DNA from: Catonia carolina
Lineage: Eukaryota > Arthropoda > Insecta > Hemiptera > Achilidae
Direction of reading: 5' to 3'
Length of the DNA: 64,000 nucleotides
Assembly (NCBI GenBank): GCA_035578175.1
Contig: JAQMRL010000001.1
Span: forward strand, 59,109,553-59,173,552
The notes below the pieces were generated by a model. That model did not search any database, was not told where the DNA came from, and worked only from the letters and a program-made list of their open reading frames with translations. Shown here piece by piece: positions 35,701 to 41,217 of the stretch. The translations under genes and the position numbers were made by a program. Numbering within the stretch: position 1 is the first letter of the stretch; each line of letters opens with the position of its first letter.

Positions 35701-37166
35701 TTACTTAAGTGGCTCAATTGGAAAAATTGGTAAATCTCCTTAAAAGAATCATGGAAACCACTTGCGGTGGAAATAATAATTTGTAATATTAGGTACAAAA
35801 ATTAATTTAGTTTCTATAAAACTAATTGGCACAGGTATTACAGCCTACTAATTTAACATTCGTAATTTAATTAAGGTACAAGATATTACAGTTAAAGTTA
35901 AATTCCGTCTTCTATTTTAGGAACAAGACCAGGGCGGACTCATGTTGCAAGACAATGTGCTGCTCGTAGGCCTACATGGTGACGAAGACATCCGTGAACA
36001 GGTTTGAACACAAACGTATTAGCTTTTAAAAGTTATGCAGTACTTATTTGATACAAAATATACGCTATCTACTAACCAGTATGTAGCAGGGTTACTAGAA
36101 CTCAGTAGGCCTAGCACAAATATATATTACATGTGTTACAAATATGATCTTAAAAATAACGGTGAAGACATGGTCACAACTGAAAAGCGGTTGTGGAGTT
36201 ACAAAATTAACAAAGCGTACCATCACGTGTACTATTCGAACCAATCATTTCAATAGAATAGTTGTGTCGTTGGTAATCTTACTTAAAAAATTAAACATTA
36301 TTTACAATATTTTTGTGTTATCACTTCATCGTCCAACCAGGATAACAATACATAACTGTACATATATTTATTACTTAATACTGCATTATTACATCATATA
36401 ATATAATACAAATTCGAAGAAAAGCTAATTTACCAGTTGGCTATTTAAATTAGAATTTTTGTACTGTAATAATATTCAAATATCTTTCTCCCGAACCGTT
36501 GCCTATTCTCTTATAAACTACAGAAATGCTTAACCGCTAACGAAGGCTGCCACATAGCGCCACAAATTCAAAACATGTAATTGTGCTTATCGTTTTTATT
36601 AGTTCAATGTTTGTTAATATCTCTGGCTTTTTACCTTCTCTTTTATATGTACTTTGAATCAACTCATCTTCTATATTCGCTTTCTTGAATGAAATATATG
36701 TGTATATCAAATAAAGTTCGCGAGACAGCATAACGATAGACTGAATTGTTATCGCATTCTGAAATGCAGTTGCTGAAGTAAGAACTGAGTTTGGTAGGTA
36801 AGGAAACAACAACTTTACGTATTGTGTCAGTATGAATGAAGATTTACAAACGGTACAGGAAAAATTCTTGGCCAATGAAAAATAATAGTTATTATGAAAA
36901 TGTTTTTACAGGTTCAGAGGCAGAAGGAGGTGTTACTTCGTATACCGTTCACGGAAAACACGGACTCGCCTGCAGAAAACGAAGATCTGAAGTGTTTACT
37001 GTGCCTGTTCAATAAAAAGTGCATATTAGTGCAGCCATGTAACCACGTAAACATGTGTGTTACATGCGCAAATATCCACCGTCAAGTTGATAATGGGGAT
37101 TTGCAGTTTATACGCTGCCCTTCATGCAGGACACAAGTTTCCAACTACGTAAGAGTTTTTCTGTAG
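3676..37166 (+). CDS. FLYWCH-MULE transposase-RING fusion gene, 11 exons
   Basis: Exons are 3676-3965, 24915-25143, 26229-26336, 28561-28712, 28785-28825 (weak), 30533-30850, 32290-32549, 33444-33545, 34082-34135, 35921-36001 and 36912-37166. All junctions are GT-AG and the phases join into one open frame of 630 codons. In order: a FLYWCH zinc finger (about 12-60, ligands C35, C40, H57, H59); a MULE DDE domain (about 150-380, with D184, D247 and E358 in the family's ADATF, MTDFE and NNLESFH contexts); an acidic linker; and a C3HC4 RING (C573 to C617). MULE proteins normally only transpose DNA; a RING would give E3 ubiquitin-ligase activity. The long introns and lack of terminal repeats suggest a resident, possibly domesticated gene. 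Expression is unproven. The zinc knuckle usual between the second D and the E is not seen. Confidence 0.75.
3970..4480. other. First part of intron 1
   Basis: AT-rich sequence with nothing recognisable, up to the 400-bp repeat at 4481. Confidence 0.5.
4481..4829 (+). repeat. Dispersed 400-bp repeat, copy 1 (5' part)
   Basis: It begins TGCCCATAACAGACGGGTGG and is nearly identical to 22380-22781. It is interrupted after TAAAACCTC by the gypsy element; its last part resumes at 21179-21223 (CCTCTACAGGTTCAAACCAG). The intact copy ends in (AAC)n. Probably a SINE or a short LINE derivative; I see no pol III boxes. Confidence 0.75.
4830..5312 (+). repeat. 5' LTR of the gypsy element
   Basis: It begins TGTAATATGAG and ends CTCTGGGACA. 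Target repeat CCTC lies directly before it and the primer-binding site just after. Confidence 0.9.
5317..5334 (+). promoter_or_regulatory. Putative primer-binding site
   Basis: TGGTGCCGTGACCAGGAT lies four bases downstream of the 5' LTR. It starts with TGG, the complement of a tRNA CCA end. I do not assign the tRNA. Confidence 0.65.
5639..5762 (+). pseudogene. gag N-terminal fragment of the gypsy element
   Basis: The ATG at 5639 opens a frame beginning [16 protein letters not shown], which runs until the LINE copy A poly(T) at 5763 interrupts it. The gag reading resumes at 8056. Confidence 0.55.
5763..8055 (-). mobile_element. I-like LINE copy A, 5'-truncated
   Basis: The element runs on the - strand. 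Its poly(A) tail is the T run at 5763-5793, followed by the conserved 3' hairpin and UTR. Similarity to copy B stops at 8055 (CCTGTTTGA), inside the reverse transcriptase, which is a typical 5' truncation. It is inserted in the gypsy gag. No clear target duplication is visible. Confidence 0.85.
6250..8055 (-). pseudogene. RT (C-terminal part) and RNase H of LINE copy A
   Basis: The frame is fully open over about 600 codons but lacks the endonuclease and N-terminal RT. Visible are [14 protein letters not shown] (RT motif), [11 protein letters not shown] with the catalytic DD, then RNase [29 protein letters not shown] and [19 protein letters not shown]. After that comes a [17 protein letters not shown] zinc-like tail. 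The first few codons of the open frame come from the flanking gypsy DNA. It is the product of a truncated insertion and not a gene in its own right. Confidence 0.85.
8056..8773 (+). pseudogene. gag middle fragment of the gypsy element
   Basis: The frame resumes as [20 protein letters not shown] and runs to about 8215, where a frameshift occurs (continuing as [16 protein letters not shown]). A TAA follows near 8412, then another open part to 8773 ([16 protein letters not shown] ...). The gag is decayed. The second LINE stack, copies B and C, interrupts it at 8774. Confidence 0.6.
8791..8822 (-). other. 3'-terminal hairpin of the LINE, copy B
   Basis: On the - strand the sequence next to the poly(A) folds as GGGCGA ... 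TCGCCC with an inner AACC/GGTT stem. Copies A (5794-5826), C (14262-14294) and D (49064-49097) have the same fold with different inner sequences (see findings). It is a probable recognition site for the element's reverse transcriptase. Confidence 0.6.
9233..12925 (-). CDS. ORF2 of LINE copy B: endonuclease-RT-RNase H, intact
   Basis: About 1,230 codons are open from directly after the ORF1 stop (12926-12928). Domains: an APE-type endonuclease beginning [16 protein letters not shown], with [21 protein letters not shown] and GSDHRPVV; reverse transcriptase with [11 protein letters not shown] and FVDDFAIYV; RNase H with [25 protein letters not shown] and [16 protein letters not shown]; and a [17 protein letters not shown] tail. 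This order with RNase H marks the I superfamily. No Met codon precedes the endonuclease start in this frame, so translation probably comes from ORF1 (see findings). The frame is undamaged, so it could encode an active enzyme. Confidence 0.85.
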   Translation of the reverse strand, partial: LLRCEIPFNSLIQWNVRGIRSRYEDIKILIRDKCPFALCLQETMLQPDIRLSFRGYEMFRKDSLHGGPGGGVAILLHQSMQGINLDIQTDLQAVAIRITVPVSVCVCNIYLPPNTDISYLAIRELLEQLPAPYIVLGDFNGHHYSWGSSLCNGRGHMVERVRSDLDLCLLNDGSETFMSSSTGSWSCLDLTFCSPSLVPRLLWRVLPDLYGSDHRPVVVEFFDYQSVDDLPKRWIEKLARWNEFSSLMESEYEDDDDARSLLSSFVERMSAAAAQSIPKTSGKARRPPVPWWNNRCKEALQDRRRALRIFSRRPTDANLEAYRRARACCRRIFLESKRESWSRYVADINRSTPVTTVWRRLRSVCGRMSPHRISGLQTDGSVITSPIDIANAIGSSLRSASLTSSYSIQFQNHKKTIESLPFHIADTNDPLNIPFSMPELRKALKVSRNTSPGGDEITLSMIAHLPDSGLRQLLHIFNKIYASRKLPESWKEAIVVPILKPGKDKMLASSYRPISLTSVVCKVMERMVNSRLMWYLEKNDFLAPEQSGFRRGRSSTDHLVALETAICNAFALRQRLVAVFFDLKKAYDTAWRRGILNTLREWGIAGNMLAFIKDFLDDRSFRVRVGQSLSNRFDLENGIPQGSVISCTLFAVAINNIVKSCVYPVKCSLFVDDFAIYVASRNVVSAERALQLTIYRLEEWSRQTGFSFSPEKTKCIQFCRIRTDNVPRLYLMGQDIEVSTEIRFLGVIFDKRLTWVPHIKDLRARCLKVVDILRVLTGTCWGADRSCMIRFYKALVRSRIDYGAVAYSSATPTSLRMLDSIHNSCLRLSTGAFRSSPVVSILVESGEMSLHRRRQQLILTYFAKLKARPYHFLHDIILNNPCHDLHLMSARLPSPFGVRALGICNNLGIAIPRVYPCNSCLFPPWTIAQLHINFEMCKYSKADTSSVVFNSIFSELVEAIKPSTVVYTDGSKSDVGVGCSFVANGRTYLFGLPVGTSVYTAELYAISKALSVVCVRGRRVLVCTDSLSALQSITDLYSRHPLVVDVHGTVKQLNDRGVSVVFCWVPGHAGISGNEAADLAAKEAARQPAFTQYLTVSDFVGLVKRVITDSWQVEWTGSHGNKLREIKRNVKPWDTSLRKNRREEVVIARLRIGHTRLTHGYLMTSGDAPVCGRCDCTLSVKHVLVDCVCYAALRRRFKIPSDIRNILGDESPVLDATLKFLRSISVYNSV
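12926..14215 (-). pseudogene. ORF1 (gag-like, CCHC) of LINE copy B
   Basis: The ATG at about 14215 starts [15 protein letters not shown]. The protein has three zinc knuckles: [28 protein letters not shown] and [15 protein letters not shown]. It is an RNA-binding, Gag-like protein of I-type LINEs. A TAG at 13952-13954 breaks it where copy D has ACG (Thr), so copy B carries a nonsense mutation about 88 codons in. The frame ends [11 protein letters not shown], in the same frame as ORF2. Confidence 0.8.
14241..16345 (-). mobile_element. I-like LINE copy C, 5'-truncated, nested in copy B
   Basis: The T run at 14241-14261 is its poly(A), followed by a 3' UTR with the same hairpin. Similarity ends at about 16345 in the RT. 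It splits the 5' UTR of copy B: the piece ending GGCGGAGA at 14240 continues as ATGACCCGCGCACGCC at 16349, as seen unbroken in copy D. Confidence 0.85.
14634..16320 (-). pseudogene. RT/RNase H remnant of LINE copy C
   Basis: Two overlapping frames (15322-16320 and 14634-15455) together cover the RT end ([12 protein letters not shown]) and RNase H. They are separated by a 2-bp deletion near 15360, where copy B reads CAAACAAATAGG and copy C reads CAAACATAG. Inactive. Confidence 0.8.
16812..17304 (+). pseudogene. gag C-terminal part with CCHC knuckle, gypsy element
   Basis: The frame is open from before 16812 ([10 protein letters not shown]) to TGA at 17302-17304. A single retroviral-type knuckle, [14 protein letters not shown], lies near the end. 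It binds genomic RNA in related elements. The N-terminal part of gag is at 5639-5762 and 8056-8773, cut off by LINE insertions. The frame ends at the frameshift site. Confidence 0.75.
17295..17301 (+). promoter_or_regulatory. -1 ribosomal frameshift heptamer A AAA AAC
   Basis: The heptamer is in the correct register of the gag frame (TCA AAA AAC) directly before the gag stop TGA. Slipping back one base leads into CTG AAT CTT, exactly the pol frame. This is a standard X XXY YYZ slippery site. Confidence 0.75.
17301..20432 (+). pseudogene. pol polyprotein (PR-RT-RNase H-IN) of the gypsy element, one nonsense codon
   Basis: Protease: [26 protein letters not shown] and [12 protein letters not shown]. 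RNase [16 protein letters not shown]. Integrase: an H2C2 zinc domain ([13 protein letters not shown] ... CTTCQRSKP), then DD35E with [18 protein letters not shown] and HAERLN. A TAA at 19902-19904, just after SPYHP where relatives have Gln, stops translation before the integrase Glu; the same frame stays open to 20432. The domain order RT-RNase H-IN defines Ty3/gypsy (Metaviridae). A single base change separates it from an open frame, so the decay is recent. Confidence 0.9.
20694..21178 (+). repeat. 3' LTR of the gypsy element
   Basis: It begins TGTAATATGAG and ends CTGGGACA, followed by the CCTC target duplication. The G-rich purine tract at about 20677-20690 precedes it. Confidence 0.9.
21179..21223 (+). 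repeat. Dispersed 400-bp repeat, copy 1 (3' part)
   Basis: It carries the sequence that follows TAAAACCTC in the intact copy (ACAGGTTCAAACCAGC ... GATGACCTAAACAAC), displaced here by the gypsy insertion. Confidence 0.7.
21224..22379. other. Intron 1 spacer
   Basis: AT-rich DNA. No ORF, repeat or site that I can support. Confidence 0.5.
22380..22781 (+). repeat. Dispersed 400-bp repeat, copy 2 (complete)
   Basis: A full copy from TGCCCATAACAGACAGG to the (AAC)n tail after GCTGATGACCTAAAC. Related, more diverged copies lie at 39413-39755 and 47140-47400. The ORF across it is incidental. Confidence 0.75.
22804..22847. repeat. Perfect 19-bp hairpin
   Basis: CATAATTTACAAGTTATGC (22804-22822) is followed by a 6-base loop and its exact complement (22829-22847). 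It could be a very short MITE-like relic, an RNA hairpin, or a cruciform site. Confidence 0.7.
23181..23350 (+). mobile_element. tRNA-derived SINE
   Basis: It starts GGCCGCTTCAGTAGG, has a pol III B box GGTTCGATTCC at 23235-23245 and a weaker A-box-like TAGGTTAGTGGTT upstream, then a non-tRNA body and a TAAATAAATAAAT tail. The full tRNA cloverleaf is not kept, so it is not a tRNA gene. Confidence 0.7.
23371..24728 (-). mobile_element. Complete mariner-like (ITm) transposon
   Basis: Terminal inverted repeats of 27 bp match exactly (23371-23397, beginning CAGGGTGTTCAATTT, and 24702-24728). TA dinucleotides flank both ends (23369-23370 and 24729-24730), the target duplication of the superfamily. 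The 1,358-bp element carries one intact transposase ORF on the - strand, opposite to the surrounding gene. Confidence 0.92.
23454..24515 (-). CDS. Mariner-like transposase, 353 aa
   Basis: The N-terminal helix-turn-helix part ([20 protein letters not shown] ...) is followed by a DDE core. Catalytic residues: D165 in [13 protein letters not shown]250 in [11 protein letters not shown], and the third acid D289 in [14 protein letters not shown], 38 residues after the second. Classical mariner has 34. It cuts and pastes the element between its TIRs. The length is normal and nothing breaks the frame; Met24515 is the first, and a second Met follows 10 codons later. Many insect genomes hold this type. 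Whether it is active cannot be told from sequence. Confidence 0.9.
   Translation of the reverse strand: MRDRVLSFVKMRLTVEERVFVIETYLVTKSYAVCRHQFREKFEKEAPVKSVIHPLVKKFRETGSVLDKQRDRQRSVLTPQVVQDINAEITRSPHKSLRRVSRENNISLGSAHTAVRRILNCYPYRMQVFHELSNADFPKRVHYCQWFKTFIRGNIGILDQLFFTDEAWFHLGGYVNSQNNRTWGTDNPHIFIESPLHPQKTGVWCAVSRRRIIGPLFFETTVNAAVYQNIIQQFIALLQEGERYCWLQQDGATRHTARSSMEMLQELFDGRIISTGLWPPRSPDLSSLDFFLWGYLKEIVYRSNPHTLQELKTNITNAINEIDREKLKRVARNMVKRVDKCIEMDGQHFQHLL
24915..25143 (+). CDS. Exon 2 of the FLYWCH-MULE-RING gene
   Basis: The acceptor TTATTAG lies at 24914 and the donor GAG|gtgagt at 25143. The first base completes the split Arg codon from exon 1, and the exon ends in phase 0. It encodes about 76 residues ending in [11 protein letters not shown], the pre-catalytic segment that precedes the first catalytic Asp in MULE transposases. 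This join spans the 20.9-kb intron filled with transposons, yet the frame fits exactly. Confidence 0.75.
25144..26228. other. Intron 2
   Basis: AT-rich, with no supported feature. Confidence 0.5.
26229..26336 (+). CDS. Exon 3: MULE first catalytic Asp
   Basis: Thirty-six codons in phase 0 at both ends, with acceptor CATAG and donor CAG|gtaagg. The segment ADATFKMLP followed by QLFTICAI matches the DGTFK...QLYTIHA block of MULE transposases and carries the first catalytic Asp (residue 184 of the conceptual protein). Confidence 0.8.
26736..27500 (+). repeat. Dispersed repeat family R, copy 1 (intron 3)
   Basis: Shares AGCGATTGGTCTTTGAGTG, CATCGTACGAAGTTGAAAC and AAATCGCCTCATTTACTA with copies at 37857-38575 and 45641-46045. 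A partial inverted copy lies at 27998-28085. Non-coding; family unknown. Confidence 0.65.
27998..28085 (-). repeat. Inverted fragment of repeat family R
   Basis: It is the reverse complement of the 3' end of copy 1 (CTAGTTTAGCGTCAATTAGTG and AGGTGGATTTTCATTTTG at 27410-27500), 500 bp away, so the two could pair. Confidence 0.6.
28561..28712 (+). CDS. Exon 4: MULE second catalytic Asp
   Basis: Acceptor TTTTTTTAG, donor CAA|gtaagt. It reads [17 protein letters not shown] then [10 protein letters not shown], the family's P-LVFALLPNKTE-TY and IMTDFE-A blocks, with the second catalytic Asp at residue 247. It ends two bases into a codon, so it cannot join directly to the next strong exon at about 30530; one small exon is needed between them. 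Confidence 0.8.
28785..28825 (+). CDS. Candidate micro-exon bridging exon 4 and exon 5
   Basis: The acceptor TTTCCAG ends at 28784 and a weak donor C|gtgaca follows 28825. At 41 nt it is the only segment I found that restores phase: it finishes the split Lys codon and leaves one base, which the alternative acceptor at 30532 completes to Leu. The peptide lacks the GCxFHxxQ zinc-knuckle block normally found here. It could be a degenerate exon or a wrong guess. Without the splice, its frame stops at TAA near 28842. Confidence 0.35.
28826..30532. other. Intron between the micro-exon and exon 5
   Basis: AT-rich. I searched it for the missing GCxFHxxQ block of the MULE domain and saw no convincing candidate. 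Confidence 0.45.
30533..30850 (+). CDS. Exon 5: MULE catalytic Glu region
   Basis: Two acceptors lie four bases apart (after 30528 and after 30532); only the second joins the candidate micro-exon in frame. The donor is TAC|gtaagt. The exon has AVMKKAKQL, then LPLLPPNNI, then [14 protein letters not shown], the MULE C-terminal block containing the catalytic Glu (residue 358), followed by HPNIWNLL. This is the longest and best conserved part of the transposase domain. Confidence 0.8.
30851..32289. other. Intron between exon 5 and exon 6
   Basis: AT-rich, no supported feature. Confidence 0.5.
32290..32549 (+). CDS. Exon 6 of the FLYWCH-MULE-RING gene
   Basis: The acceptor TTTTTTCACAG is strong and the donor is CAG|gtgtgt. 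The first two bases complete the codon left by exon 5; the end is phase 0. It encodes a basic segment and then an acidic one ending [13 protein letters not shown]. The YRLERQRQ part matches the usual tail after the MULE domain in insect FLYWCH proteins. Confidence 0.7.
32674..32844 (+). mobile_element. tRNA-derived SINE with poly(A)
   Basis: A box TGGCGAAGTTGG at 32683-32694 and B box GGTTCGAATCC at 32726-32736, with normal tRNA spacing. A body ending AGTCGGACGTTAAAC follows, then an A run at 32832-32844. It lies in the intron after exon 6. Confidence 0.8.
33444..33545 (+). CDS. Exon 7: acidic linker
   Basis: Thirty-four codons, phase 0 at both ends (GCAG|GTA to GAG|gtaatt). The linker is rich in Asp and Glu, with [18 protein letters not shown]. 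There is no domain. The support is the splice sites, the phase, and similar neighbouring linker exons. Confidence 0.6.
34082..34135 (+). CDS. Exon 8: small acidic linker exon
   Basis: Eighteen codons in phase 0, from TTCGCAG|GCT to CAG|gtaatg, encoding an acidic peptide with [10 protein letters not shown]. Too short to prove alone, but it fits the frame and composition of exons 7 and 9. Confidence 0.5.
34236..35480 (+). repeat. Three-unit tandem repeat, about 435 bp each
   Basis: The marker GGCATGTTGTTTGGCGTTA recurs at about 34303, 34734 and 35175, and each unit also has a CCTAAACGGTG-type block, TTGCCCTTAA and CAAAAAACAAAATTT. The units differ by 15-25 percent by eye. It fills the intron between exons 8 and 9. 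Confidence 0.75.
35921..36001 (+). CDS. Exon 9: small acidic linker exon
   Basis: Twenty-seven codons in phase 0. The acceptor CTATTTTAG is good; the donor CAG|gtttga is weaker. It encodes EQDQGG... to DEDIREQ. The preceding intron carries a three-unit tandem repeat of about 435 bp. Confidence 0.5.
36912..37166 (+). CDS. Exon 10: C-terminal RING finger
   Basis: The acceptor TTTTTACAG leads into 84 codons and a TAG stop. The spacing is CLLC, 11 residues, CNH, three residues, CVTC, 16 residues, CPSC: all eight ligands of a C3HC4 RING of the IAP/MDM2-like type are present. The RING lies at the extreme C terminus, as in IAPs. RINGs recruit E2 enzymes for ubiquitin transfer. A polyadenylation signal follows at 37230. 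Confidence 0.85.
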   Translation, partial: VQRQKEVLLRIPFTENTDSPAENEDLKCLLCLFNKKCILVQPCNHVNMCVTCANIHRQVDNGDLQFIRCPSCRTQVSNYVRVFL

Positions 37167-37229
37167 AAAAATTTTCCCGTAATTGAGAAGCGAGTTTAAG
37201 GATATACGTGTACGGTAAAGCATAAATTA

Positions 37230-37235
37230 AATAAA
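37230..37235 (+). terminator. Polyadenylation signal AATAAA
   Basis: Located 64 bases after the stop of the FLYWCH-MULE-RING gene. A TIR transposon begins 20 bases further on, so the 3' UTR is probably short. Confidence 0.6.
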
Positions 37236-37255
37236 ACACACACTGGAAGTAAGTA

Positions 37256-37668
37256 CCGGGTGGCCCATATGTCGGTTTCCCCATGACATGGGACATTTCA
37301 TGTTCATGAGTTGGAAATAGTGTAATGTTGGCAGCATCACGTACAACATTCATTAGTTGTCTGTAACAGTGGCTAGTATGAGGTACGTCTCCGTGTAGTT
37401 ACTATTTTTTTCCTTCGTAACAGAACTTTTAAAATGTTTACAACTGAACTATGAGTTTGTATGCTTTAGTTGTGGTGGAAGCATCATAAAAATACTGCTA
37501 AAGTACTGGAAGCATTTAGTGATAAGTATCCAGGTGTGTCGTTACCGACTTGGCAACATTTACGAAAGTAAATTTATATGTACAGTTCATATAATAAATT
37601 TGTTTTTTTCCATTGATCTTTCTTCCGATTTCCGTAAACATTGGGGCAACAACATATGGGCCACCCTG
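37256..37668 (+). mobile_element. Short mariner-like TIR element (non-autonomous)
   Basis: TIRs CCGGGTGGCCCATATGT (37256-37272) and ACATATGGGCCACCCTG (37652-37668) pair at 16 of 17 positions and are flanked by TA. Inside, a + strand stretch reads WWKHHKNTAKVLEAF ... YPGVSLPTWQHLR, a relic of a transposase N-terminal helix-turn-helix region. It is an internal-deletion derivative of 413 bp. Confidence 0.8.
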
Positions 37669-37856
37669 TATAACAAATTTTTCTTTGTTTTATAAATTGT
37701 AATTTGTTTTATTGTATTGTAATTTATTTGTATTGTAATATTGTAAATTGTTTTATTGTGTAATTTGTAACATACCCGAACCATGTCTTGTTCTAGTTCA
37801 CTTGCAAACTTTAGTCTCTCATCGTAATTATAAAATTTTCACCTGTTTACTTGTTT

Positions 37857-38575
37857 TACCTTTTAAATGTTTTTAGCGATTGGTCTGTATGTTTGTGCCT
37901 GTGTGTGTCTGCGCGCGCACGTGTGGTGTGTGTGTGTGTGTGTTTTTTTGTGAAAGAGAGAGAACAAAATATCAGAGGAACGGAATATCGTACGAAGTTG
38001 AAACTAAGAACTTACGTTAGGTACTACAACAGTACTCGACACAGACATTTTAATCGAAATCTGTCAACCGGAAGTAGTAGTTTTTGAGCGATTTTTCACT
38101 TGTTGCGGTTTTCTCAAAACCGGTTGCTACGTGTTTTTAAACATCGCCTCATTTACTACATTTTGTATGCTCTACAAAATAGCGTAAGTGTCCGCTGAAA
38201 TTTTTGCGGGACCTGAGCTGTTGTGGTAAAAATGTTTTGCTTTTAAATATTGTGACCTTAAAATACATTATAGAGCAAACACGTTAGTCAAAGTTGTAAA
38301 ACGTTACAAAACTACAACTTTTATTTCAAATATATTTTTGTAAAACGCTTACTTTAGCAGCTATTAGTGAATTCCTGTTCATTTTTTCATCAAAATCAGT
38401 AAAAAGGTGGGGTTGTTTACATTGCGGCCTTAGTATGTATGTTTTGCGACAAAAGTGTATTAATCAATGTTATAGAAAATAAGAAAACCTGCTAATTGCG
38501 TTTCCCTGTATGGTGCGTAGTTTAGAGGCTATTATACTGTCGAACAGAGGTTGATTTTAATTTTGCGTACAGCAA
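37857..38575 (+). repeat. Dispersed repeat family R, copy 2
   Basis: Contains AGCGATTGGTCTGTATGTTTG, a GT microsatellite at about 37921-37946, ATATCGTACGAAGTTGAAAC and ACATCGCCTCATTTACTA, in the same order as copies 1 and 3. Confidence 0.7.
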
Positions 38576-38789
38576 CACCGACAAAACTACAGAAGGCCTA
38601 CAGTGAACTTTTAATTGAAATACAGTACAGCATGTTAGAGTTTAGTTCAGTCTTACTGTAATTTGTAAATTTACGTCTTGTTTACAAAATGTACTACTAC
38701 AATCTAGTAGGCCTACTGCAACGCCGAACTACAACGAACAAGCACGTTTCCGCCCGTGCTTATAATATAATATCATTATATACGTTAAG

Positions 38790-38985
38790 ATATAAAATTA
38801 CATCAATTCCCATTTTGAATAAATGCAATATTTCAAGTTTTGTTAAAAGTTACAATAATAAGTAGCCTATATTATTCTAATAAGTTAAAATTAAAAGTAT
38901 ATAATCATAATCATAAGTATTGATTATGGATATTTTACAAAATTATTTTCAGTTATTATTATTATTAAGTAATGTGTAATTTAAG
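38790..38985 (+). repeat. Direct repeat, copy 1 of 2
   Basis: Begins near ATCAATTCCCATTTTGAATA and runs to ATTATGGATATTTTACAA and an ATT-rich tail. A second copy lies at 40729-40925. Confidence 0.65.
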
Positions 38986-39273
38986 TTAATGTTTAATTTT
39001 AAGTTAAAATTTAAGAAAACTTAATACTACAGATCACGGAATGAACATTTCTCCTTCATTAAAAAAAATCAGTTAGATATCACTAAGACTGGTAAAAATA
39101 TTTACTTTCTTGTGAACCCCAATTCTTCACTCCAACCCTTTTTTAACGGTTGTTTTAACATTTCGTAAACTTCTTTTAAGAAAAGTTACTTAATTTGAGC
39201 TTAGGATATCTGTAATAAAATATTAGCTGTAACTACTAGGGGGAAAAATATAGTACCCTTATTATATCATTGT

Positions 39274-39755
39274 GTTACACCACTATTTTTTAATTTATTA
39301 TATCTATTGTTTGCGTATGGGTATATTTGTGTACATGTTAGAAATATCAAATGATGCCAATTTGTGTTTTTATTTATTTTATTTTTGTTTTTGTTCTCTG
39401 TAATAAATAAACGTTCATAACAGGCAGGTGGGGTGTTGAATTTTTTGCAATCGATGTGCTAGTTCTAGGGCTACAAAAAGTACTTTTGTTTTTTATCCCA
39501 TGGACAGAAGAGGTAGAAATGTATAAGAAAATAGCCAGAGTTATCTCCTCTGAGAGTAATGAATATCATTAGCCAGACCCTGTGGTAAACGGAGTGAAGG
39601 TATCATTTTTAGGGTGAAAATAGGTAATTTTCCGAGAGCCTGACAAGCTGATAAGCATACATTTCCAGTCAGTGAGAAAGGCAAATGTAAACCACCTTAC
39701 TACTAGTATTACCTAGTAAAGGGTCTAGAGGTTGAAAGCAGCCTTTTATTAACGC
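39274..39755 (+). repeat. Diverged copy 3 of the 400-bp repeat with shared 5' flank
   Basis: TTACACCACTATTTTTTAATTTATTATATC precedes the copy here and also at 47088, so the repeat unit is longer than in copies 1 and 2. The body is recognisable by AGAAGAGGTAGA and CCAGACCCTGTGGT. Confidence 0.6.
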
Positions 39756-40728
39756 CACAGAACTTTTTTGTTTCTTTTTAATGAATATTTTTCAGTAGTG
39801 ATAGGTATGAACGTCTTAACTTGATGATTGTAATTTTTACGGAGAAGCAAAATAAAAATTTTAGACAGCATAATTTACATATTTTTTATTATTTAATGAT
39901 AGTACTTTTTGCAATTGTCTTTTACAAAAATTATTTAAATAATTTTCTATACCTTTCTTTTCTACTTAACAACGAAAATAAAAATCCCTTTTACGTCTAT
40001 GCTGTGGCCATTTTTTTTTGGTGGGGGGGGGAACGTATTAATTTATATAGCTTCAGCTTGAACTATTTATCTAGCCTATCGATATCGTTTTTTTGACATT
40101 TTATGAAATAAGTTATTTTATTATTTGAAAATTATTATGAATCTATAATATATAAACGACAAAAAAATTCATTAAAATAAAAAAAGTTCATTAAAATATT
40201 AATTTATCAAATATTGATCATTGTTAGAATAATGTTGATTTGTAGAAAAAAAGATTCTTTCATTGTATGTCGTAAACGATCTTCGTTTAAGATTTAAAGC
40301 CCAAGGCCGTAACTATTTACATTAAACTCGTATTAATTGAACATAATTACTACGAAATAAACAACTGGATAAAAAAGTGTAACGCAGATAAGTGTCAATT
40401 ATTTTCTTACTTAAAAATACTAATCAATATTTGCACTTATAAGATATTTTTAGGTTTACATTTTCAGGTTAAAGTTAAGTAATCAAGATATCACCTAAGT
40501 GATAGCTACAGGGGACAACTCACGACTTAAGATCTTCATACCTTTCACAGTTTAAGTTAATACCTTTTGATCTGTTAAATTGTCACTATTAATTGGCTAC
40601 GTTTATTTCTGTACATATCACTAAGATAAAGGCTTCTGAATAAATTTTATAAAATCAAGAATGATAAAAATTTATTTTATAATGGTATATTTTAATAAAA
40701 CAATATAAAAAATACAATTATTAATAAA
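39756..40728. other. AT-rich spacer
   Basis: Only a G run at about 40021-40031. No gene. Confidence 0.45.
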
Positions 40729-40925
40729 ATTATATCAATTCCCATTTTGAATAAATCCAATTTTTCATGTTTTGTAAAAAAATACAATAATAAGTAGGCC
40801 TATATTATTCTAAAAAGTTAAAATTACAAGTATATAATCATAAGTAATGATTATGGATATTTTACAATATTATTTTCAATTATTATTATTATTATTTTAA
40901 GTAATTTGTAAATATTGCACAGCTT
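40729..40925 (+). repeat. Direct repeat, copy 2 of 2
   Basis: Matches 38790-38985 over its whole length with about 10 percent differences. Confidence 0.65.
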
Positions 40926-41217
40926 AAATTTATAGTCACTGAATTCTGAAATTTATATTCTGAAATTGGAACTTGAAAGGTTCATAATTTAAAACTGGAA
41001 GTGTGCTAAAATTTCAAGATAAAGATTACTTGATAACCTATAATAAAACATACAATAATATAGTATCAGATTTTTTTTTACACAAAATCTGTTACAACAG
41101 CTTCTGTTGTTACGTAACAGTAACTGACCTACAATAAAATATTTCTTCCTAATATAAATTCTAAAAAAATCCTGCAGCTCGCCATACACTTTATGAAAAA
41201 GTTAAAAATGTTATAAG

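Noticed and set aside
36537..36875. ORF of 112 codons on the - strand
   Set aside because: It lies in the last intron of the gene; no motif, and AT-rich composition.
39821..40096. ORF of 91 codons, hydrophobic
   Set aside because: The Phe/Leu/Ile content reflects AT-rich DNA and a G run; no supporting signal.
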